Shown piece after piece: positions 56,715 through 64,000 of a stretch of DNA of 64,000 bases. The notes under the pieces were generated by a model. It ran no database searches. It saw only the letters and a program-made list of their open reading frames with translations, and was not told where the DNA came from. Position numbers and translations under genes: made by a program. The first letter of the stretch is position 1, and each line of letters begins with the position of its first letter. Source of the stretch: Cephalopachus bancanus (Eukaryota; Chordata; Mammalia; Primates; Tarsiidae); assembly GCA_027257055.1 (NCBI GenBank), contig JAPVLO010000574.1, positions 124,001 through 188,000 on the forward strand, written 5' to 3'.

Positions 56715-58830
56715 GTGCTAACTGAAAATAAGCTCCCCCTGATCTCATCAAACGCCTTCCTACTAGTTCAATAACAGACTGAGTTTCCCCAAGTATGGGC
56801 TGAATCAAACCCTCCTGGGCTGGCATCCCACCAACCGCTGATCATTGTACAACTTAAAAGTCAGGCAGCGCCTAACAGGGTAAAGCAGTACCCTATGCCC
56901 CAGGAGGCCGGGAGGGGCATCGCAGTTCACATACAGTGCCTACGGCAAGCTGGAATCTTAGTGCCATGCCACTCGCCCTGGAACACTCTGCTGTTCCCAG
57001 TCCGGAAGGTAGGCACAGGGGATTACTGGCCGGTGCAAGACTTGAGGGAAGTTAATAAGTGGGTGGAGGACATTCATCCCACGGTCCCTAACCTGTACAC
57101 CCTCATGGGTGGGCTCTCCCCCGAAAGACAAGTATACACTGTCCTAGACCTTAAGGATGCCTTCTTTAGCATTCCCCTGGCCAAGCAGAGCCAGCATATG
57201 TTTGCCTTTGAATGAACAGATCCAGACAAGGGGGAAAATGGCCAATTAACTTGGACCCAGTTCCCCCAAGGGTTTAAAAACTCTTCTACACAGTTTGACA
57301 AAGCCCTGCGCTGAGACCTCCAGGATTTTAGGCAACAGCACCCTGAGGTAGCCTTGCTCCAGTATCTGGATGATCTGTTAATCACAACAACAGAGGGTGA
57401 GTGCCTGCATGCAACCTCCTTAGAGAGCTCCAAACCCTGGGGTATCCTGTATCAGCAAAGAAGGCCCAACTTTGCATAACAAAAGCCACCTACCTTGGCT
57501 ACATCCTCCAAGGGGGTAAAAGGTCTCTAACTGACCAGCGCATACAGGCCATAACAGGCATTCCAGCCCCAAGTAATAAAAGCCAGGTTCCAGAATTCCT
57601 GGGAGCAGTGGGATATTGCTGACTCTGGATCCCAAAATTTGCTGAACTTGCCCAGCCTTTATATGAAATCACAAAGGGACCAGAGGTTAGCCTTCAATGG
57701 ACTGCAGAGGGCGACAAAGCTTTCCAGGCCCTCAAGAATGCATTAATTTCAGCCCCGGCTATAGCCCTGCCGGACATAGAGAAGCCATTCCATCTTTTTG
57801 TAGACAAGAGGCGCTGCGTTGCCCGAGGGGTCCTGACGCAAAAGCTCGGGCCATGGAACAGATGAGTTGCCTAGCTATCAAAAAAACTAGACCCAGTGGT
57901 CTCGGGCTGGCCACCCTGTTTGCAAGTTGTCGCAGTCATTGCTGTATTGGTAAAAGACTCAGACAAACTAACAATGGGACAAGATTTAACCATTACAGCC
58001 ACCATGCTGTAGAGTCCTTGCTCCAAGGGGCCCCTGATAAATGGATGTCTAATGCTCGTATAACTCATTATCAAGCACTGTTACTAGACCAGTCCCGGAT
58101 CGAGTTCCAACGCGCCCCCAGCTTAAACCCTGTGCCTTTGCTACCAGAAGAAAGCTCCTCGGAGCCCCCACACTGCTGTTATGAGGTAACGGAGTTCCAG
58201 AAACTACATTGGGATCTCACGGACGTCCCGAGACAAAACCCTGACCTGACACTCTTCTTGGACGGCAGCAGCTTTGTGCAGGATGGAGTAAGTGCACGTG
58301 CATGGGACAATCTACCGAGAGAGGGGATTGCTCACTGCAGAAGGGAAAACTATTAAAAACAAAGAAGAAATCCTAAACCTTCTGGCAGCTATATGGGCCC
58401 CAAAGCAAGTCACCATTATCCACTGCCCTGGTCATCAGAAAGGAAACTCAAAGGAGGCAATAGGAAATAGAAAGGCGTACCAAGCAGCCAAGGATGCTGC
58501 TTGCCGTGGGACCACTTGCTTGCTGACATTACCCCCCTCCCCCCTGGTGCTAAGCGAGCTATCAGAGTATACAGATGAAGACCTCATGACCGCACAAAAA
58601 CTGGGCGGAATTAATAACCCCGAGGGATGGCTGCAACTCCAGGACTGTAGAATCTTCCTCCCACAAACTTTGTGGCAGCAACTTCTACGCCAACTCCACG
58701 AAGGAACTCATTTGGGAAAAACAAAACTGACTGAACTCATACGGAAGGAAGGAATTCTTCCTTCCCTGCCTAGATCAACTGGCACAGGAGCTTATTTAAG
58801 GCTGCGTGCCTTGCCAACAAACTAACAACA
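56715..58830 (+). pseudogene. Class I ERV reverse transcriptase and RNase H pseudogene
   Basis: RT fingers and palm are readable: [19 protein letters not shown] (about 56950), [13 protein letters not shown] (about 57141-57179) and FPQGFKNS. The catalytic motif is YLDD (57363-57374) where gammaretroviruses mostly have YVDD. In-frame stops are at 57213-57215 and 57312-57314. Frame changes occur near 57400, about 58010 and about 58300. The connection reads YLGYILQGGKR. RNase H keeps LFLDGSSFV (about 58252) and, in another frame, IIHCPGHQKG (about 58417). Confidence 0.92.
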
Positions 58831-59735
58831 CTAAGGTCAGTGTATCCACCCAAGGAGTCCGGGACCAGGTATTAACCCCCGGAAGACATTGGGAAATAGA
58901 TTTTACTGAGGTAAAGCTTGGCCAGTATGGGTATAGGTACCTGTTGGTGCTGGTGGACACTTTTTCGGAATGGATAGAGGCGTTTCCCACTATAGCCGAG
59001 ACTGCCTCAGTTACTATCAAGAAACTTTTAAACGACATCATTCCAAGATATGGCCTACTCATATCAATAGGGTCAGACAATGGACCAGCTTTTATTTCAA
59101 AGCTCACAAAAGGTATAGCAAAGCATTGGGGATAGATTGGAATTTACACTGTGCATATCATCCCCAAAGCTCGGGTCAGGTAGAAAGAATGAATCATGAA
59201 TTGGACACTCAAGGAGACCTTGACTAAATTAACCCTGGAGACTGGCAAGGGGTGGGTAACCCTCCTTCCCTATGCCCTCCTAAGTGCTAGATATACCCTC
59301 TATATTAAAGGCCTAACCCCCTTTGAAATCCTCTTTGGACAGTCTCCACCGTTACTCCCAAAAATTGGAATAGAAAACGTGCCAGAATTATCTAACCATA
59401 ACTTGCTTCCGTCACTACAGGCACTCCAAAAAGTTCAACGGGCTGTAGTAGAAACTATGCAGGCAGCCCTCCAGAAGCCAGCTCCAGGAATCCCTCACCC
59501 ATTCCAACCTGGTGATCGAGTTTGGGTGAAACAGCATAAAATTGAGGCTCTTGCCCCCAAGTGGAAAGGCCCTCATGTGGTCATCCTGACAACACCAACT
59601 GCTGTTAAAGTCAGAGGCGTCCGTCCTTGGATTCATCACTCGCAGGTGAAAGTGGCCACCGAACGCATCCAGAGACAAGGAGAATCATCAAACCGGCCAC
59701 CGGGAAAGGACCCGTTAAAGATAAGACTCTTGTGA
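58831..59735 (+). pseudogene. Class I ERV integrase pseudogene
   Basis: The N-terminal His/Cys zinc region lies just before (LHEGTHLGKTKLTELIRK near 58700; CQQ near 58810). The catalytic core shows all three acidic residues, in [16 protein letters not shown] and [12 protein letters not shown], but the last is in a different frame. The C-terminal domain is an open frame (59196-59735) with TPFEILFGQSP, GDRVWVK and KWKGPHVVILTTPTAVKV, the GPY/F-type module of gammaretroviruses. The 3' end overlaps the start of env, as usual for the family. Confidence 0.92.
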
Positions 59736-61938
59736 GCCCCGGACTCTTAGCCTTGTTACTCCTAGGTCTTCCCCTAAACCAGGCCTATCAGCCTCAACCG
59801 AGACAATATTATGTGCCTGGAAACTACTCATGGGTTCTAATTGACACGGTGACGGGCGCTGTAATTTCCTCCTACTACGGGAACGAACAACCAGTTTTTA
59901 ATTTTGACCTTTGTGCACTGTGGTCTGGCCTACTAGCTGGCCGTGTTGATGATGATAATGATCCCCCGAGTTGCAGGTATCCAAATTTCGAAATAGATCT
60001 TATAAAAGGGGGTTTCTAGCCGGGCTCGGTGGCTCAGCCTATAATCCCGCGCCTTTGGGAGGCTGAGGTGAGTGGATCGCTTGAGCCCGCGGATTCAAGA
60101 CCCGCCTGGGCAGTGAGACCTCATCTCCACAATAAATCAAAAAATCAGCCGGGCGTGGTAGCGTGCGCCTATAATTCCGGCTACTCGGAAGGCTGAGGTG
60201 GAAGGATCGCTGGAGTCCAGCAGGTGAGGCTGCGGTGGCCGGGAGGGGCCACTGCACTCCAGTCTGGGCGACAGAGTGAGACTCCAACTCAAAAAAAAAA
60301 TAAAAAATAAAAATAAAAAGGGGTTTCTACATTTGCCCAGCTGCAGGCCCTGACCATTGTAACGGGCCTCACCAGTTGCACTGTGTGTCCTGGGGCTGTG
60401 AAACTATTGCTCCCTGGAAAAATGATGACCCCTACATTAGCTTCCAAAGGCAAACACCTACCAATCCCCCTACCTTAGCTCAGTGTCTCGGTCACCCTAG
60501 CACCTGCAATCCACTAAAACTCATGGTCACAGATTGGGATGCCTTTAGTATTCAAAAGGTATGGAAAACAGGTAGAACATGGGGACTCTGAATATATGCG
60601 GCAGGGAGAGACTCAGGAATGCTGTTTTCCATACAAAGAAGGTCCATTCCCCATGCCTCTAACCCTGTAGGACCAATATGCAATATTATCCTGCATGAAA
60701 CCGCACCTCCTAGTCTTGGTGTACAGGCACTGAGTCCCAAATTAACCACTCCCTCCACTGTGAACCCCCCTATGCTGTCTATCCTGCCCACTACTCAGCT
60801 TCCCTCTCCACTGCCCAGCAACCAGTTTCTTCCAATGCTGTCAGTGGTTTACCAGCTTGTTAATGTAACTCGCCCTAATCTGGCAAAGGTCTGCTGGTTA
60901 TGCCTGGACCCTCATCTCCCATATTATATGGGAATCGGGGCTGTATCCCCGGTTGGAGACATGGAGGAAAGTATACAGGTCCTCAATTTAACCATAGTTC
61001 AGTCCCAAGAACTGTGCCCATGGTGCACCCATCCAACTCTTATGTTGGATGACCTCCAGGGGCAGGGGACTTGTCTTTACTCCCCACAATTCCCAACAAA
61101 TAACTCTCCCCTTTGGGCGTCCTGCAGTAGCATCTCCCACTAATGTGGGAGCCTCACAAACCCAGAAAACCCCCAACTAGCTGTGGCTCCCCCAACTACA
61201 TGGTTTGCCTGCACCCAGGGCATCACCCCACACATTAGCCTGCAGCACCTTCAAGTTGCGTCAGAGCTTTGTATCCTGGTGCACATCTTGCCCCAAGTGT
61301 ACATATATGAAGGGAAGGAGGGAAGGGAGCTCCCCCAACTCCCAAGGCTTGCACGAGCTAAGTGTGCTCCCATACTAGTGCCTTTACTTGTGGGATTAGG
61401 CACTGCAGGGGCTACTGCCATGGGCACGGCCTCCTTAGTCGTGGGAGAGCAAAACCTCAGACAACTGAGCATGCGGGTCAACGTGGATCTAAGTCTACTA
61501 GAGTCTGGTGTGTCCCAACTGGAAGAACAGATTAACTCCCTGGCTGAAGTAGTGCTTCAAAATAGAAGAGGTCTTGACCTCCTCTTCCTGAAACAGGGGG
61601 GACTATGCATGGCCTTGGGAGAGGCTTGTTGCTTCTATGCCAACAAGTCAGGAATAATACGAGAAACTCTCGCTCAAGTAAGGGAAAACATAAGACAGCG
61701 AGAGTTACAAAATCAAGCCTCGGGGAACTGGTGTCAGTCCCTCTTCTCTTGGTCCGCCTGGCTCACCACCCTAATTTCAGCAGTAGCCGACCCTCTCCTC
61801 CTACTCTTAATAGGCATTACTGTGGGACTTTGCATTATCAGGCACCTTCTAACCTACATTAAAAACAGCATCATGCCTGTAAAAATGATGGTTCTCAGGT
61901 CCCACTACACCCCCTTGCCTGAAGAGTCAAAGATTTGA
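59627..61938 (+). pseudogene. Class I ERV envelope pseudogene, split by Alu
   Basis: Env overlaps the integrase end. A hydrophobic signal-like segment (LLALLLLGLPLNQA) is near 59740-59790. The surface subunit has the CWLC motif (60892-60903). The transmembrane subunit has a hydrophobic fusion-peptide-like segment after a degenerate basic cleavage tract, a heptad region, the conserved LQNRRGLDLLF stretch, a CX6CC motif (61606-61632), a membrane anchor (about 61785-61860) and a short tail. The surface-subunit frame is cut by an Alu at 60018; the frame on either side is the same once the 311 inserted bases are discounted. Stops lie at 60589-60591 and 61141-61143. Confidence 0.93.
60018..60314 (+). 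mobile_element. Alu inserted in ERV env, lineage-specific type
   Basis: Starts agccgggctcggtggctcagcc and has an A-rich tail. The target AAAAGGGGGTTTCT (60004-60017) is repeated as AAAAAGGGGTTTCT (60315-60328). CpGs are well kept. Confidence 0.95.
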
Positions 61939-61953
61939 CTCTTGGCACAACTT

Positions 61954-61964
61954 AAAGGGGGGAA
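61954..61964 (+). other. Polypurine tract of class I provirus
   Basis: AAAGGGGGGAA immediately before the 3' LTR; the plus-strand primer site in retroviruses. Confidence 0.9.
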
Positions 61965-62397
61965 TGTGAGAGGAGAAAGAAGCAGCCTCTACCCCGGGAT
62001 TGTAAGGGGGGATCAAAGAAATGGCTTCAGCCTCGAAACAGATGTTACTCCCTTCCTGGAGACTTTTTTGAAGTTTTTTTCCTCTGTAAACATTGCAAGA
62101 TTAGTTGTACCCTTATCCGCCACACCTGCATAACTAGCCACATCTGCTTCTGTAAACTCGCTAGTTTGCTTATACCAGTAGAATATTGCGATAAGAGCTC
62201 TGGAATATATCCAACTCTAGCTAACAAAGATGTAAGCTAGGACTACTTAAAGAAGCTCTGGGCTGCAACTCGGGCCGTCTTGCTTGGAATTCCCTTCCTG
62301 CAAGCAGTCGTCAGCTGGCAGAGCCTTGAGTAATAGACTTCTCTTTTGTTAAAATTGAGTCAGTGGGCTATTATTTAATTGCTCGGACCCTACTTCA
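61965..62397 (+). repeat. 3' LTR of class I provirus
   Basis: 433 bp, TGTGAGAGGA ... CCCTACTTCA. Its counterpart of the 5' LTR AATAAA reads AATAGA, so the polyadenylation signal is altered. Confidence 0.95.
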
Positions 62398-62402
62398 CTC
62401 AG

Positions 62403-64000
62403 GAGGCCAATAATTTGTTTTTTGCATGTATTACATGTTGGCTGCAGATTGGTTTTAATTCTGCTGCTTTTCCACACGATTTCTTCCTTCCTGGATCCAG
62501 ACTGAAGAGCAGCCCCCAGCTGGGACCTACTACTTTCATGCCCAAAGGCAAAGGCAAGAGACCTAATGAAACCTCATTTTGGCTCTTAGACCATTTATTT
62601 AGGACTGGCAAACTGCTAGTTCTGCTCATATCTTTTTAGCAAAGCAAATCACATGGCCAAAAGTAATGTCAACAGGGCAAAGAATTATACTTCCTCCACA
62701 GAGAGGTATTGTAAGTCACATGGAAATGAGCATGGATATAAACTCCTTTAAATGTTTATTTCTCTTTCTTCACATGCAAGATATACTCATAAATCGGTTC
62801 ATGTCTTTTTGCTAGCTTGGTAAACCCCAGGAGGTCAAGGCTATGTCAATCTTACTATTCTTCTCTAAGCACTGTACTTGAAACAATAGTATCTCAAAAG
62901 TATTGTTTAATTAATGAATAGCATGTTTCTTTTTGTTTGGGAGGCTATAAGGAAATAATTTTTAGAATTGCTGAAAGGCTCCATAAAGCTAAAGCAGGGC
63001 TCAGATGTAGATTTCATGACCTTAGCCTCCTGGAGAGCACTTGGTGTTTCTCTGAGTTGGCATGGCTTTGTTCTGTAAAACTGAGGAGAAATCAACTAGA
63101 TTAAAATATAGTTTATGGCATGTAGTGGTATTTATTGCTGATGGAGATAACAGAACCAGAATAGGAGAATGCTTTCTAGACCAATTACCAAACCCAAAGA
63201 AAAAACTTTGAAAGGTATACTTGAGAATCTTATATTTTGATGGCTTAATGTCATTCTGAAAAAAACAAACAAAAATCCAGAATTTTATCCACTTGTCGTC
63301 CATGTTATATGAAAAAAATTGTAATTATTTAAAGAGAAACATTTTTTTTATTACCTTGAATTTAAAGTCATTTTCCTCTCACATTTTTAGAGCTTCTGAA
63401 TATTTATTATTTGTCAGTATATCCAATAAAGCAGAAATCATTTTCACCTTTGTAAAGATAATAATGCCAACAGAGACAACATGACTTGCTAAGGGCAGAG
63501 TGATTTAGAGACTGAGTCACAAACAAAGTCCTGGCTTCCTAATTAGCAGGCTGCTGTCTTACATCCCAAGCTTATAGCTTTATCTTGTGTCCCCTGGCAC
63601 TGTTGAGTAAGGTAATATTATTATCATTATTGTATTACTGTTCAGCTCCAGTGAGTCCCTTCTGCCTCAAAGTATTTGCTGATCATATTCACAGATTAGT
63701 AATCCTGAAAACTAGTAAAAAGAAGGGTAGGGACAAAGTCATGAATATGACTAATCATATAATAATTTCCCATGACATTATAGCCACTTTGAGCACACAG
63801 GTTCTGAATGCAGCACTTGGCCTAAACATCTATGTGGTAATTGCCATGTAGCACAAAAAGCAAATGTGTGAGGGATAAGGAAAATATACAGCTAAAAATG
63901 TTAGTTCATTTTCTTCTCCTCTGTGCCACCTTTTAAAAACTTTCCTCCTCCTTTTACCTCAGGACAGTTGGAATACAAATCTCTGACAGCATTTTGACCT
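62403..64000. other. Unique host DNA, nothing recognised
   Basis: No gene, RNA or confident repeat is seen on either strand. Open frames (62379-62639, 63022-63303, 63585-63851) show no recognisable domains. Confidence 0.4.

Larger units (their letters stand above)
53931..62397 (+). mobile_element. Class I (gammaretrovirus-like) ERV provirus
   Basis: A complete layout on the plus strand: 5' LTR, Pro-type PBS, gag, pro, pol, env, PPT and 3' LTR, 8467 bp including one Alu. CTCAG is duplicated exactly (53926-53930 and 62398-62402). LTRs differ at about 47 of 435 positions by hand count, so the insertion is old. Gag-pro-pol share one frame in the usual gammaretroviral way but are broken repeatedly; env keeps a long frame. 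GC content is clearly higher than in the host flanks. It is defective. Confidence 0.96.

Noticed and set aside
54758..57433. Minus-strand frames across gag-pol
   Set aside because: They are shadows of the retroviral genes on the plus strand with no independent motif.
57697..58010. Start of a 219-codon plus-strand frame within pol
   Set aside because: Its first third is a shadow: the pol protein is readable in another frame there, and the real sequence joins this frame only near 58010.
1..64000. CRISPR array, operon, bacterial promoter or replication origin
   Set aside because: No regularly spaced repeats or prokaryotic gene organisation; the content is vertebrate interspersed repeats.
1..64000. 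tRNA or rRNA genes
   Set aside because: No cloverleaf or rRNA sequence was recognised by eye; tRNA-like matches are only the retroviral primer-binding sites.

Overview
The window is nuclear DNA of a mammal, almost certainly a primate that is not a monkey or ape. It carries 7SL-derived dimeric Alu elements of at least two ages, many LINE-1 (L1) copies, MIR and L2 fossils, Tigger and mariner DNA transposons, a U6 snRNA pseudogene and several endogenous retroviruses (ERVs). The youngest Alus, with a 15-bp perfect target duplication in one case, do not look like human AluS/Y, nor like the lemur or galago types I know. A tarsier is my best guess, which is an inference. I recognise no host protein-coding gene. 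The window reads as gene-poor intergenic or intronic DNA built by repeated insertion into older insertions.

Layout. (1) 1.29-4.56 kb: an L1 3' fragment split by a class I-type LTR, which is split by a 1.26-kb class II-type LTR. (2) 4.6-11 kb: old unique DNA with MaLR (MLT1-like), MIR and L2 remnants. (3) 11-19.6 kb: an Alu, a truncated L1 between about 310-bp direct repeats, and a full-length antisense L1 (12660-19541). (4) 19.8-25.2 kb: Tigger-type elements, a 5'-inverted L1 with an extra internal inverted copy, a (CA)n tract and three Alus. (5) 25.3-36.5 kb: old L1s, then a second full-length antisense L1 (29140-36343) with an intact ORF1. It sits in an older sense L1 and is itself split by a class II solo LTR. 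(6) 38.7-47.2 kb: a tandem series of L1 3' ends, the last split by a class I-type LTR that holds a class II provirus (40970-45460). (7) 47.9-53.7 kb: MIR, a (TG)n tract, a Tigger MITE, a U6 pseudogene joined to old L1, a mariner with long inverted ends, L2 and a young Alu. (8) 53931-62397: a class I, gammaretrovirus-like provirus with both LTRs, primer-binding site, gag-pro-pol-env and polypurine tract.

The gammaretroviral provirus is the most informative element. Its LTRs differ at about one base in ten (hand count). Gag, pro and pol are broken by many stops and frameshifts. Env carries only two in-frame stops plus an Alu, and its transmembrane half is one open frame. The class II provirus lies antisense, has a Lys-type primer-binding site, gag, dUTPase and env-TM remnants, and has lost pol. 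Neither provirus is intact.

All family calls come from reading the sequence. Divergence figures are by eye, and L1, MIR and L2 boundaries are good to roughly 10-50 bases.
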